Shown here: positions 3,761-10,466 of the stretch, piece after piece
Position numbering within the stretch: the first letter of the stretch is position 1
Layout: each line of letters begins with the position of its first letter
Assembly (NCBI GenBank): GCA_018826645.1
Contig: JAHJZF010000032.1
Coordinates: 1-14,025, forward strand
Length of the DNA: 14,025 bases
From: Patescibacteria group bacterium
Lineage (GTDB): Bacteria; Patescibacteriota; Minisyncoccia; UBA6257; Colwellbacteraceae
Direction of reading: 5' to 3'
The notes under the pieces: model-generated
Told to the model about the DNA's origin: nothing
The model's database searches: none
What the model saw: the letters and a program-made list of their open reading frames with translations, nothing else
Made by a program: the position numbers and the translations under genes

Positions 3761-4477
3761 ATGTCAGAAATTTCTAATCTGCCTCGGCACATAGCTATCA
3801 TTGTCGACGGCAATAGACGTTGGGCAAAGGCCCACAACCTTCAACCATGGGAGGGGCATATTCGTAGCGTCAAGGTGATTGAAGATATTTCTAGGACTAT
3901 CGTTGATTTAGGAATTGAATATGCAACTTTTTGGGGAGGTTCATATAACAACTTAACCAAAAGAACTCCTTTAGAAATAAAATTCCTTGATGAGAAAATG
4001 TATCGAGTGTGGGCGAAGAAAGCCCTTGAAGATAAAGACGTCCACGAGAAGGGCGTACGCGTAAGATTTATTGGAGAATGGCCCAGCCTTTTATCTCCCG
4101 AGACCCAAAAGGCTATCAGCGAAGTTGAAACAGCCACTAAAGATTATTCCAATTACAATTTCACATATCTTGTTGGATACAATGGTGACAGAGAAATGAT
4201 ATCCGCAATTAACTCTGCCATTAAAGATGGCAAAGAAGTGACGGGCGAAACAATTAAAAACTACCTTTGGACCAAAGATTTGCCCCAAGTTGATCTAGTG
4301 ATAAGAACTGGCGAGGAAAACCCGACAATGCCACACAACAGTACGGGGTTTATGATGTGGCACACAAAAGATTCTATAATGCACTATCTAGAGAAAGGGT
4401 TCCCAGACTTTACTAAAGAAAACTTAAAAGACTCTATTGAGCGATATTCTCAAAGGGAAAGGCGTTTCGGAAAGTAA
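3761..4477 (+). CDS. uppS: Divergent cis-prenyltransferase, undecaprenyl diphosphate synthase family
   Basis: UppS condenses isopentenyl diphosphate units onto farnesyl diphosphate to make the C55 carrier for cell-wall synthesis. The 238-residue length is normal. The N-terminal motif HIAIIVDGNRRWAK gives catalytic Asp16, EGH gives His33, VRVRFIGEW is the usual central strand, and the end PDFTKENL with RERRFG is typical. Other family landmarks are changed: the FSTENWKRP block reads GGSYNNLTKRTP, and after IRTGEE there is an insertion (NPTMPHNSTG) before FMMW, where the diphosphate-binding Arg and Ser normally lie. Counting back from PDF, the usual metal-binding Glu position is Ile206. It may be a second, divergent paralogue or an altered enzyme. 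ATG 3761 is preferred over TTG 3725 because the family starts about here. Confidence 0.8.
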   Translation: MSEISNLPRHIAIIVDGNRRWAKAHNLQPWEGHIRSVKVIEDISRTIVDLGIEYATFWGGSYNNLTKRTPLEIKFLDEKMYRVWAKKALEDKDVHEKGVRVRFIGEWPSLLSPETQKAISEVETATKDYSNYNFTYLVGYNGDREMISAINSAIKDGKEVTGETIKNYLWTKDLPQVDLVIRTGEENPTMPHNSTGFMMWHTKDSIMHYLEKGFPDFTKENLKDSIERYSQRERRFGK

Positions 4478-4613
4478 TCCACAGTTTCCACAGGTTATTC
4501 GGCAATGGCTTATATATTGCCGTTTCCATTTCCGATTAACCCTTTTCTCACAATTTCCTAACAATTTCTTGACTGATTACTATTTCTGTGGCTTTTTCCA
4601 CAGTTTCTTCACA
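4475..4613. other. AT-rich convergent spacer with DnaA-box-like repeats
   Basis: The spacer between the convergent genes (4478-4643) has no gene. It holds TAATCCACA (4475-4483) and TTTTCCACA (4594-4602), each one change from the DnaA box TTATCCACA. Weaker matches are GTTTCCACA (4484-4492) and TTCTTCACA (4605-4613). CTGTGG/CCACAG (4586-4603) forms a hairpin. Confidence 0.3.
4500..4525 (+). terminator. Possible terminator of the uppS-like gene
   Basis: CGGCAAT (4500-4506) pairs with ATTGCCG (4516-4522) around a 9-nt loop, followed by TTTCCATTTCC. It is a weak T tract, 22 bp after the stop. Confidence 0.4.
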
Positions 4614-4643
4614 ATTGCCAATAACCGGGTTGGCGCTTAAAAC

Positions 4644-5207
4644 CTAGGTTTCGGTCGATTTTTGCGTTTTGGACTTTTCACGTTTTACAAGCTCGTCAGA
4701 ATATTTAGGATTTTTTGCGTAATACCCATTTTTATGAAGCCTATATAACAGCTTGAAGTTTTTGGCCACTGAAGGGTCTCTACCTATTTTTTCAAGCCAT
4801 TCATTAAATTGAATGGCCTTGTTTCCAACAAGATTATTATAGAAAAAAGGAATAACAACGTTTTTAAGAGATCCGAACTCTCTAATTATAAGAAATGCTT
4901 TCCTTCCACGGTTATAACCATCTTTGTTGCTCGGTTTATAATTGTACACTCTGTTTGTGAGCCCTAGGGTATCTCTAACCTTGCACAATAATTGCTCATC
5001 TCTCTCGTGCATTCCTATTGAAAAAGCCGGTATTCTCTCTTTGATCTCAGTGCCATCAGGCAATTTCTTTGCTCTAGTAGAAAACGTAAAGCTCCCCTCT
5101 CCCTCTATAAGCCCCCTAATATATTCATATGAAAGATTTTCTCTCATCCTTTTTGAATTCGAAGTTTGTCGTGAAACAAAGTTAAATAATGTTATACTGT
5201 ATAACAT
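4644..5207 (-). CDS. Free-standing LAGLIDADG homing endonuclease
   Basis: YIRGLIEGEGSFTFS at residues 29-43 is a clear LAGLIDADG motif, with the metal-binding acid in GEG. Later features, IPAFSIGMHERDEQLL, then AFLIIREFGSLKNVVIPFF and a basic C-terminus, fit the alpha-beta-beta fold of the family. There is one motif in 187 residues, so it should act as a homodimer that nicks or cuts a long target site. No intron or intein is visible around it; it stands alone between uppS and yraN. The start is uncertain. ATG 5207 follows a TATAAT box (5217-5212) by four bases, but ATG 5147 lies close to the motif, where family members usually begin. The 5' end overlaps a 19-bp palindrome. Such genes are typically mobile. 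Confidence 0.85.
   Translation of the reverse strand: MLYSITLFNFVSRQTSNSKRMRENLSYEYIRGLIEGEGSFTFSTRAKKLPDGTEIKERIPAFSIGMHERDEQLLCKVRDTLGLTNRVYNYKPSNKDGYNRGRKAFLIIREFGSLKNVVIPFFYNNLVGNKAIQFNEWLEKIGRDPSVAKNFKLLYRLHKNGYYAKNPKYSDELVKREKSKTQKSTET
5189..5207. promoter_or_regulatory. 19-bp perfect palindrome in the divergent promoter region
   Basis: ATGTTATACTGTATAACAT is a 9+1+9 perfect inverted repeat. It covers the first codons of the homing-endonuclease frame and lies between that gene and yraN. It could be an operator for either gene or a symmetric target site. Confidence 0.5.
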
Positions 5208-5211
5208 TCTA

Positions 5212-5217
5212 ATTATA
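5212..5217 (-). promoter_or_regulatory. -10 box of the homing endonuclease gene
   Basis: TATAAT on the minus strand, preceded by TG, four bases before ATG 5207. The overlapping plus-strand TATACA (5214-5219) may serve yraN, whose GTG is ten bases further on. Confidence 0.45.
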
Positions 5218-5229
5218 CATTAAAAACAC

Positions 5230-5592
5230 GTGGATAAACATATAAATTTGGGAAAATTGGGTGAAGATATCGCTGTTCAATACCTTAAGAAAAAGGGCTA
5301 TAAGATAATTGAGCGAAATTATCGTAAGAAGTGGGGCGAATTAGATGCTATCGTTTTAAGCCCAAACAAAACCCTCGTCTTCGTTGAGGTTAAAACTGTC
5401 TCTGGCCCAATGCCTCAAATTAGAGGAGAAGACCAAGTGACCGCCTCAAAACTCAAGAAACTAAGGAGAGTGGCGGAAATATATGCGAATGGTGAAGGGG
5501 AGTCGTTAATCAAAAATGGATGGCGGATAGATTTAATTACAATTACAACGGAGAAAGAAAGCGCGCGAGTGCGACATTATAAAAATATCTAG
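5230..5592 (+). CDS. yraN: YraN/UPF0102 family endonuclease-like protein
   Basis: A 120-residue protein with all marks of UPF0102. LGKLGEDIAVQYL at 7-19 is the family N-terminal helix, then comes IIERNYRKKWGELDAI at 26-41. VFVEVKT at 50-56 supplies the E-x-K of a PD-(D/E)XK nuclease fold, with Asp39 as its partner. It is soluble, and the length is normal. Its cellular role is not settled; a nuclease in DNA processing is suggested by the fold. The start is GTG 5230, the only candidate that keeps the whole N-terminal helix. No Shine-Dalgarno is visible and a -10-like box lies close upstream, so it may be leaderless or nearly so. It is divergent from the homing endonuclease gene and followed by a palindromic repeat pair and rpsT. 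Confidence 0.88.
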   Translation: MDKHINLGKLGEDIAVQYLKKKGYKIIERNYRKKWGELDAIVLSPNKTLVFVEVKTVSGPMPQIRGEDQVTASKLKKLRRVAEIYANGEGESLIKNGWRIDLITITTEKESARVRHYKNI

Positions 5593-5602
5593 CCTTAAGC
5601 AG

Positions 5603-5661
5603 CTTGTCCTGAGGCGCCTCGAAGGAAATCGAAGGGTCTTGCCCTGAGCGCAGTCGAAGGG
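5603..5661. repeat. Pair of REP-like palindromic repeats
   Basis: Two imperfect copies of a CTTGYCCTGAG...TCGAAGGG unit lie head to tail: CTTGTCCTGAG with ATCGAAGGG at 5603-5636, and CTTGCCCTGAGCGCAGTCGAAGGG at 5638-5661. Each can fold, pairing CCCT with AGGG and CGAC-type cores. This sequence type is a common intergenic repeat in many environmental bacterial genomes. Confidence 0.7.
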
Positions 5662-5692
5662 TTGACTCAGCAATGCAATAACTCCATACTAT
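5662..5692 (+). promoter_or_regulatory. Promoter of rpsT
   Basis: TTGACT (5662-5667) starts immediately after the REP-like repeat. With a 17-bp spacer the -10 is CATACT (5685-5690), eight bases before ATG 5699; the alternative TACTAT (5687-5692) ends six bases before it. Either places the transcript start on or next to the start codon. Confidence 0.5.
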
Positions 5693-5698
5693 TTACCG

Positions 5699-6028
5699 AT
5701 GCCAAACACAAAATCTGCTAAAAAAGCTCTAAGACAGAGCGAAAGAAAAAGAGTCCGTAATCTCCGAGGCAAAAGAGATCTGTTAAGTATTATTAAAAAC
5801 TATAAAAAGTCTGTTGAGGCTGGTGACACTGAATCTGCCTCTTCGCAATTACCTAAAGTTTATAAAAGCTTGGACAAGGCAGCTAAGACAAACCTTATCA
5901 AAAAAAATAAGGCCGGCCGCCTTAAATCTCGTCTAACTAAAAGATTAGGAAAATCTGCTCCTACAGAACATGCTCCAAAAGAAGCGGTTCCCGAGATAAC
6001 CGACGACCCTACCAATCAAGAGGATTAA
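5699..6028 (+). CDS. rpsT: Small ribosomal subunit protein S20 (bS20)
   Basis: bS20 binds 16S rRNA early in assembly of the 30S subunit. The first 85 residues are typical: MPNTKSAKKALRQSERKRVR at the start, then a Lys/Arg-rich three-helix bundle with SQLPKVYKSLDKAAKTNLI and NKAGRLKSRLTKRL. At 109 residues it is about 20 longer than usual; the extra is a Pro- and acid-rich tail (APTEHAPKEAVPEITDD) that is probably disordered. There is no Shine-Dalgarno before ATG 5699, and the -10 box is close enough for a leaderless mRNA. Its last 20 coding bases overlap the end of holA on the other strand, and the two genes being neighbours is common in bacteria. Confidence 0.95.
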   Translation: MPNTKSAKKALRQSERKRVRNLRGKRDLLSIIKNYKKSVEAGDTESASSQLPKVYKSLDKAAKTNLIKKNKAGRLKSRLTKRLGKSAPTEHAPKEAVPEITDDPTNQED

Positions 6029-6809
6029 ACTGTAGCCCCAAAGCTACCGCCACTAACGCCTCGTCATACTCCAGCCGCCCAGCCCGGGCGGCTGCGTTGT
6101 AATCGGCATACATATCTGCCTCTAAAGCGTTGGACGGTTTAAACGCCAATCCATTAAAAATTCTCTCTGCGTCATAACGAGCCCCGCTTAAGAGCTGTTC
6201 TAGGGCGACTAACTTCTGTCGAGTCGTGTTGCCGTACTTCAAGCTATTAAATGTCGGGAAGTATTCTATAACGGCACCCTTGTCTTCAACGTCTTTACCT
6301 TGCGTTAAGGAGACCCTCTCTAGCTCCGTCATAATTCTCCACGTGTCGGCACCAACCAAGTCTTTAAGAAGGCCTATCTCGTTAGGCTTCAAAGAAATTC
6401 CAAGAAGCTTGGCCTCTGTCTCAATAAATTTATCTAATTCTCTTCCTTTCAATGGATTATATTCTTCGAACTTGTTAGGACTCTCTGTTAAGAACTTAAA
6501 CGCGGGCTTAAACTTCTTTTCTGTATTTATGATTATGTTCGTGTTTTCTTCATCTGTGTTTGTTTTTAGAAGATCTTTTAGTTCTTTGGTCTTGGGATAT
6601 TCAAAAGGGTCGTCTAGGACGACCAGCTTCTTGGGACTGAACATAGACGGCGTTCTTATAAAGCTGTTTAACCTATCGAAATCTTCCTCTTCTTCTAGGC
6701 TAAATCGTTCGTGCGAGACGGCACCTCTTTTCTCTATAAAAGAATTAACGAGTTCGTTTAATTTCTTAATTCGTCTATACGAATCTGCACCATAGAGGGT
6801 AATGACCAT
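6009..6809 (-). CDS. holA: DNA polymerase III delta subunit
   Basis: HolA is the clamp-loader subunit that opens the beta sliding clamp. The N-terminus VITLYGADSYRRIKKLNELV matches the first strand and helix of the family, the middle has FSPKKLVVLDDPFEY and NIIINTEKK, and domain II/III features include ELDKFIETEAKLLGISLKPN, DTWRIMTELER and the C-terminal helices that form the collar. At 266 residues it is shorter than the usual 330 or so, as is common in small-genome bacteria. A TATAAT box (6821-6816) ends six bases before ATG 6809, so it is probably translated from a leaderless mRNA. It is the last gene of the long minus-strand block. Family assignment rests on overall pattern and on its place next to rpsT. 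Confidence 0.82.
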   Translation of the reverse strand: MVITLYGADSYRRIKKLNELVNSFIEKRGAVSHERFSLEEEEDFDRLNSFIRTPSMFSPKKLVVLDDPFEYPKTKELKDLLKTNTDEENTNIIINTEKKFKPAFKFLTESPNKFEEYNPLKGRELDKFIETEAKLLGISLKPNEIGLLKDLVGADTWRIMTELERVSLTQGKDVEDKGAVIEYFPTFNSLKYGNTTRQKLVALEQLLSGARYDAERIFNGLAFKPSNALEADMYADYNAAARAGRLEYDEALVAVALGLQFNPLDW

Positions 6810-6815
6810 GTTTAA

Positions 6816-6821
6816 ATTATA
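6816..6821 (-). promoter_or_regulatory. -10 box of holA, leaderless start
   Basis: A consensus TATAAT on the minus strand, followed by TTAAAC (six bases) and then ATG 6809. Confidence 0.65.
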
Positions 6822-6871
6822 GACTTCTTGAAGACCTTATTCTATTCAGAGGATGTCCCCAGGTAAATTCT

Positions 6872-7756
6872 TTATATCTTCTGACACTGCGGGCAGAAAT
6901 GCGCACTGCGTTGGCCCAAAACAGTCCTCTGAATCAATGTTTTGCACCGAGGACATGGCTGGCCAGTCTTTCGGTAAACTAATATCTCTTTGCCATATTT
7001 TCCCGGCTCACCGGCAGTATCTCTGTAATCGCCGACAGATGTTCCGCGCAGTTTAATCGCTTTTTTTAATATCTTTCTAGTGTTTATAAGAATCCTTTTA
7101 AGCTCTGCGTCTTTCAGAGTATTTGAGGAGCGGGCTGGATGCACTTTCGAGCTCCACAAAATATCGTCTGCATATATGTTGCCGATGCCGGCAATCACAA
7201 ATGGATCCATTAAGGTTTGTTTGATGCTTTTCTTCCTACGCCCAATGATAGTTTTGAATTTATTGAACGTGAGCTTGGTGTCTAGGGCATCTGGTCCCAA
7301 CATTCTAATCCTAGGCGAAGATAGAATATCTTTTTCTTTGCCGAAATCGATTCTTGCAAATTTGCGCATATCCGAGAGAGCTATCATCTCGCCATTTTTC
7401 AAATAGAAAATGGCGTGGATATATTGATTAACCCTATCGTCTAAACTGCCTCTAACTAAATTATTCACCCGCCACCCCTCTCGAAATTTCTTTTTTTTCC
7501 ATTTCCCAACCATTAGATGCCCCGTCATCTTTTGGTGAATCAAAAGAAGCTTGTTTCCAGTAAGATAAATGAGAATGTTTTTTCCTCGTCGTTCAATTTT
7601 TATAATTTTTAATCCTCGTACTCCCTTTTTAAAACTAGTTGGGCTGGAAGGATTAATTGCTTTCGGCCAGTCTGTCCAAAAATCAATAATTGTTTGCCCG
7701 ACAACTTTCTGGCTAAGGTCGTCGACAATCGTTTGAACTTCTGGAAGCTCGGGCAT
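6872..7756 (-). CDS. mutM: Formamidopyrimidine-DNA glycosylase (Fpg/MutM)
   Basis: The enzyme removes 8-oxoguanine and formamidopyrimidines from DNA and cuts the strand by beta,delta-elimination. The N-terminus MPELPEVQTIVDDL carries the catalytic Pro2 and Glu3. IHQKMTGHLMV, a conserved central Lys strand and the H2TH segment (KSIKQTLMDPFVIAGIGNIY) follow. The zinc finger at the end has the four cysteines of QPCPRC and HFCPQC. At 294 residues it is slightly longer than usual. The family's NIYADE reads NIYADD here, a mild change. Only 20 bp separate it from the histidine-kinase stop, and TATACG (7769-7764) ends seven bases before ATG 7756, so it has its own near-leaderless promoter inside the block. 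Confidence 0.96.
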   Translation of the reverse strand: MPELPEVQTIVDDLSQKVVGQTIIDFWTDWPKAINPSSPTSFKKGVRGLKIIKIERRGKNILIYLTGNKLLLIHQKMTGHLMVGKWKKKKFREGWRVNNLVRGSLDDRVNQYIHAIFYLKNGEMIALSDMRKFARIDFGKEKDILSSPRIRMLGPDALDTKLTFNKFKTIIGRRKKSIKQTLMDPFVIAGIGNIYADDILWSSKVHPARSSNTLKDAELKRILINTRKILKKAIKLRGTSVGDYRDTAGEPGKYGKEILVYRKTGQPCPRCKTLIQRTVLGQRSAHFCPQCQKI

Positions 7757-7763
7757 AGATTCG

Positions 7764-7769
7764 CGTATA
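7764..7769 (-). promoter_or_regulatory. -10 box of mutM
   Basis: TATACG on the minus strand in the 20-bp gap after the kinase stop, seven bases before ATG 7756. Confidence 0.4.
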
Positions 7770-7776
7770 AAAAATT

Positions 7777-9111
7777 CTAAGCGATTCCAAACTCTGCCTT
7801 TGGCATCAAGCTAGGGTCTGTGGGCAAAGTAAACGAGAACGTTGTACCTCTGCCCAATGTTGATTCAACCCAAATGGTGCCTCCGTGCTGTTGGATTATA
7901 TTCTTGGTGATATATAAGCCTAGACCAGAACCATTTGCTTGGATTTTTCTTGCGTTAGCCGATCTAAAAAACTTTTGAAAGATACTTTCAACATCGGACG
8001 GACTGATGCCGACCCCGGTGTCCTGAACATCGATTTGGACATAGGGCTTATCCTTAACCTGTTTTAAACTAACGGTAACAGAACCGTTTTTTGAATTATA
8101 TTTCATGGCGTTATCTACTAAGTTCGAGATAGCTAAACCAAGCTTGGTTGGATCTACGCTCATTTTTAATTCTTTGTATCCTCCTTTATCAAAATAAAGG
8201 CTTAAGCCATATTGTTTAGAAACAATTTGAGCATTGGCGAGTATGTCGTCGATAAACTTAATCAAATCAACCGTCTGATATTTATAGCCGAATCGGCCAT
8301 CTTCTATCTCGGCAGTATTTAAGAGGTCGTTGACGGTCTTTAGAAGGTTGTTGGTTGCGACTAATCCATTCTTAGCTAGGCTTCTATCTTCTTCGTCAAG
8401 CTTAGTGTTTTTTGACAGGCTTTCGAGAGTCCAATCAATGGCAGTAAGAGGAGTTCTTAGTTGGTGGGCGGCGACTGAGACGAAATCGGATTTAGACTTT
8501 ATCAATTGGACCTCTCTGGTCCTGTCCTTAACCAGCTTCACAAAACCCAAAAGGGTTCCGTCTTTGTTTAATATTCTATCGGTTGAAACCCTGAACTCTC
8601 TATCGGGATTAGAAAACGTTATATCAACCACTTGCGGAAGTTTACCAGACTCTGATCGACCAACGACTGCTGGGGCAAGAGACGGAAAAAGCGTTTGAAC
8701 TAAGAGCGTAAACTTGCTGTCGCTAACTTTCTCTGGACCCACGATTTGACCCATAACCTGCTCTTTAGTCAGGCCAAATATCTTTTCGGCCGTGCTATTA
8801 AAAAGGAGTATTTTAAAATTGTCGTCGTATGCCATAACGGCGTCTTCCAAATTGGTCACTATACTTTCTAGACGACCATAAGATAGGTTTTTGCTAAGGT
8901 TTTTAATAGCTAATTTATATGTTTTGTACGAAAACAAAGCCCCGAACACAAAGAGGGTAGCTAAAAGGAGGGCTATCCCCAACAGGTTCTCTATAAAAAT
9001 AATGGCCACGACCAACGCTAATAAGAAAATTACCCAATAGACCCAGACGAGGAGCATCTCGGGAAGCTTTAATTTATAGATAATATTTTTAAAGTTTTTA
9101 GAAAAAGCCAT
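7777..9111 (-). CDS. Membrane PAS-domain sensor histidine kinase
   Basis: A 444-residue sensor kinase. Two membrane segments lie at about 20-40 and 43-62 with almost no loop between them, so there is no outer sensor domain. A PAS domain at about 78-200 (DAVMAYDDNFKILLFN, GFVKLVKDRT) is the likely sensor. The HisKA dimerisation domain has the phospho-acceptor His216 in AAHQLRTPL. The ATPase domain shows the N box (NLVDNAMKYN, 330-339), G1 box (DTGVGIS, 364-370) and G2 box (GSGLGLYI, 394-401). No response regulator is next to it, so it is an orphan here. It sits between a 5'-3' exonuclease and mutM; any link to DNA repair is only suggested by position. TATAAT (9127-9122) lies ten bases before ATG 9111, giving a very short leader. 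Confidence 0.93.
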   Translation of the reverse strand: MAFSKNFKNIIYKLKLPEMLLVWVYWVIFLLALVVAIIFIENLLGIALLLATLFVFGALFSYKTYKLAIKNLSKNLSYGRLESIVTNLEDAVMAYDDNFKILLFNSTAEKIFGLTKEQVMGQIVGPEKVSDSKFTLLVQTLFPSLAPAVVGRSESGKLPQVVDITFSNPDREFRVSTDRILNKDGTLLGFVKLVKDRTREVQLIKSKSDFVSVAAHQLRTPLTAIDWTLESLSKNTKLDEEDRSLAKNGLVATNNLLKTVNDLLNTAEIEDGRFGYKYQTVDLIKFIDDILANAQIVSKQYGLSLYFDKGGYKELKMSVDPTKLGLAISNLVDNAMKYNSKNGSVTVSLKQVKDKPYVQIDVQDTGVGISPSDVESIFQKFFRSANARKIQANGSGLGLYITKNIIQQHGGTIWVESTLGRGTTFSFTLPTDPSLMPKAEFGIA

Positions 9112-9121
9112 CTTTTGTTTA

Positions 9122-9127
9122 ATTATA
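9122..9127 (-). promoter_or_regulatory. -10 box of the histidine kinase gene
   Basis: A consensus TATAAT on the minus strand in the 22-bp gap after the exonuclease stop, ten bases before ATG 9111. Confidence 0.5.
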
Positions 9128-9133
9128 TTGGCT

Positions 9134-10048
9134 TTAAAAGAGTTTTCCTATTCTGTCGTCTTTATCGTCTGCCACCTTTTCTATTCTCTTAACAAGCGTC
9201 TGAAAACCAAACGATTTTAAATATTCATGCAGTTCCTCGCTATCTAACGATGTGGTAGTCTCGAGGCTGAGAATTTCTTCCGGTGAAGGAGCTTGTCTTG
9301 AAACCGTGGCTAACTCTTTCGACAATAAGGCCACCTCTTTATTTTCTTCAAGCTTGTTGCCCAAAGTAGATGATTCCTTCTTTATTTGTTCTAGGTTCTC
9401 GTAGATTCCTTCTACGGAGCCGTATTTTTGGATAAGGACAGTAGCGGTCTTTGGACCTATCCCTGATACGCCAGGAATATTGTCTGACTTGTCTCCAACC
9501 AAACCTTTATAATCCGGTATTTTATCTGGCCCAACACCGAATCTTTCTATAACTTTAAATGTATTGTATGTGGCCGTTTCGCTAATGCCTTTTTGAGGCA
9601 TTTCTGCCACAATGGCCTCTCCGTCTACTAACTGAAGAAGGTCTAAGTCTCCGGAAAGAATGACCACCTGGTCAGTCTTTCCTTTAAATCTTTCGGCAAG
9701 TGTTGCTATTATGTCGTCCGCTTCAAAACCGGGCGCATCTAATGTCTTTATTCCAAAATGGTTTAGCAAAACTTTTGCTTCTTTCAATTGCGGAATCAAA
9801 TCGTCTGGCGTGGGTGGTCGAGTCGCTTTATAAGCATCAAATTTTTCTTTGCGAAACGTCGGCTCTGGTCTATCAAAAGCTGCGGCCGCGTATCGTGGCG
9901 CGCCCTCTTTTAAAAGCCTTATCAATACGCTCGCCAATCCATAGAGAGCGCCTGTGGGCACACCGTTTGGTCCATTAAGAGGTGGTAGGGCATGATATGC
10001 CCTATAGATTAACGAATTGGCGTCTATTAATAGTAATTTTTCGCTCAT
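9134..10048 (-). CDS. Stand-alone 5'-3' exonuclease / flap endonuclease (PolA N-domain type)
   Basis: The protein matches only the N-terminal nuclease domain of DNA polymerase I, which removes RNA primers and 5' flaps. Acidic metal-binding residues are visible: LLLIDANSL (Asp9), AFDRPEPTFR (Asp59), FEADD (Glu109, Asp111, Asp112), GDLDLLQL (Asp134, Asp136) and GDKSDNIPG (Asp186, Asp189). The helix-3-turn-helix motif GVSGIGPKTAT follows. The 304-residue protein ends after this domain, so there is no proofreading or polymerase part; a full or nuclease-less PolA may lie elsewhere. The start is ATG 10048 because GGAGG (10061-10057) sits eight bases before it; ATG 10063 is an alternative within that site. 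It overlaps the end of tsaE by 47 bp, which implies co-transcription. Confidence 0.93.
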   Translation of the reverse strand: MSEKLLLIDANSLIYRAYHALPPLNGPNGVPTGALYGLASVLIRLLKEGAPRYAAAAFDRPEPTFRKEKFDAYKATRPPTPDDLIPQLKEAKVLLNHFGIKTLDAPGFEADDIIATLAERFKGKTDQVVILSGDLDLLQLVDGEAIVAEMPQKGISETATYNTFKVIERFGVGPDKIPDYKGLVGDKSDNIPGVSGIGPKTATVLIQKYGSVEGIYENLEQIKKESSTLGNKLEENKEVALLSKELATVSRQAPSPEEILSLETTTSLDSEELHEYLKSFGFQTLVKRIEKVADDKDDRIGKLF

Positions 10049-10466
10049 GTTCTTTTCCTCCATAGTTAAACTTTATCCAAATAGTCTCTTTTGGTAAAAC
10101 TTTTTTTACTCTATCAGCCCACTCTACCACAACAATGTTCTTCTCAAGCAAAATCTCTTTCCACCCCAAATCGATTAAATCTTTTTCTTCTATTCTATAT
10201 GCGTCTATGTGATATGCGTTCTTGAATCCTGTGTCTTGAAGAAGCTTGAATCTCTTTTGGATTACAAAAGTAGGGCTCAGCACCCTCTTCTTAACGCCCA
10301 ATGCCTTCAAAAGACCTTGAGTAAAAGTAGTTTTACCCGAACCAAGTTCTCCGACCAACCCCAAAACAACTGACCCACCTCCTTTTAGGCGGGTAAGTTC
10401 TTCGGCCAATGCTTTGGCAAGCCTCTTGGTATCTTTGTCGTTATTAGTCTCGAGTCTTTTAATCAT
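10002..10466 (-). CDS. tsaE: tRNA threonylcarbamoyladenosine biosynthesis ATPase TsaE
   Basis: TsaE is the ATPase that works with TsaB and TsaD to place the t6A modification at position 37 of ANN-reading tRNAs. The Walker A motif GELGSGKTT is at 39-47. SPTFVIQ at 64-70, HIDAYRI at 86-92 and VEWADR at 114-119 are the other family signatures. The length of 154 residues is normal. Its ATG overlaps the stop of the lamin-tail gene in ATGATTAA, so the two are translationally coupled. Its own 3' end overlaps the exonuclease gene by 47 bp. tsaB and tsaD are not in this window. Confidence 0.95.
   Translation of the reverse strand: MIKRLETNNDKDTKRLAKALAEELTRLKGGGSVVLGLVGELGSGKTTFTQGLLKALGVKKRVLSPTFVIQKRFKLLQDTGFKNAYHIDAYRIEEKDLIDLGWKEILLEKNIVVVEWADRVKKVLPKETIWIKFNYGGKEHERKITINRRQFVNL

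Noticed and set aside
4475..4613. Replication origin
   Set aside because: Box matches are partial, genes converge here, and no replication initiation gene is present; kept only as a low-interest note.
4437..4640. 67-residue frame across the end of uppS and the spacer
   Set aside because: Phe/Tyr-rich low-complexity translation of AT-rich spacer DNA, with no start signal.
6226..6795. 189-residue plus-strand frame opposite holA
   Set aside because: Ser/Leu-rich antisense shadow; holA on the other strand has clear family features and a consensus promoter.
9134..10048. Truncated or frameshifted DNA polymerase I
   Set aside because: The frame ends in a stop right after the nuclease domain, followed at once by a -10 box and an intact kinase gene. 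Stand-alone exonucleases of this type are a known family.
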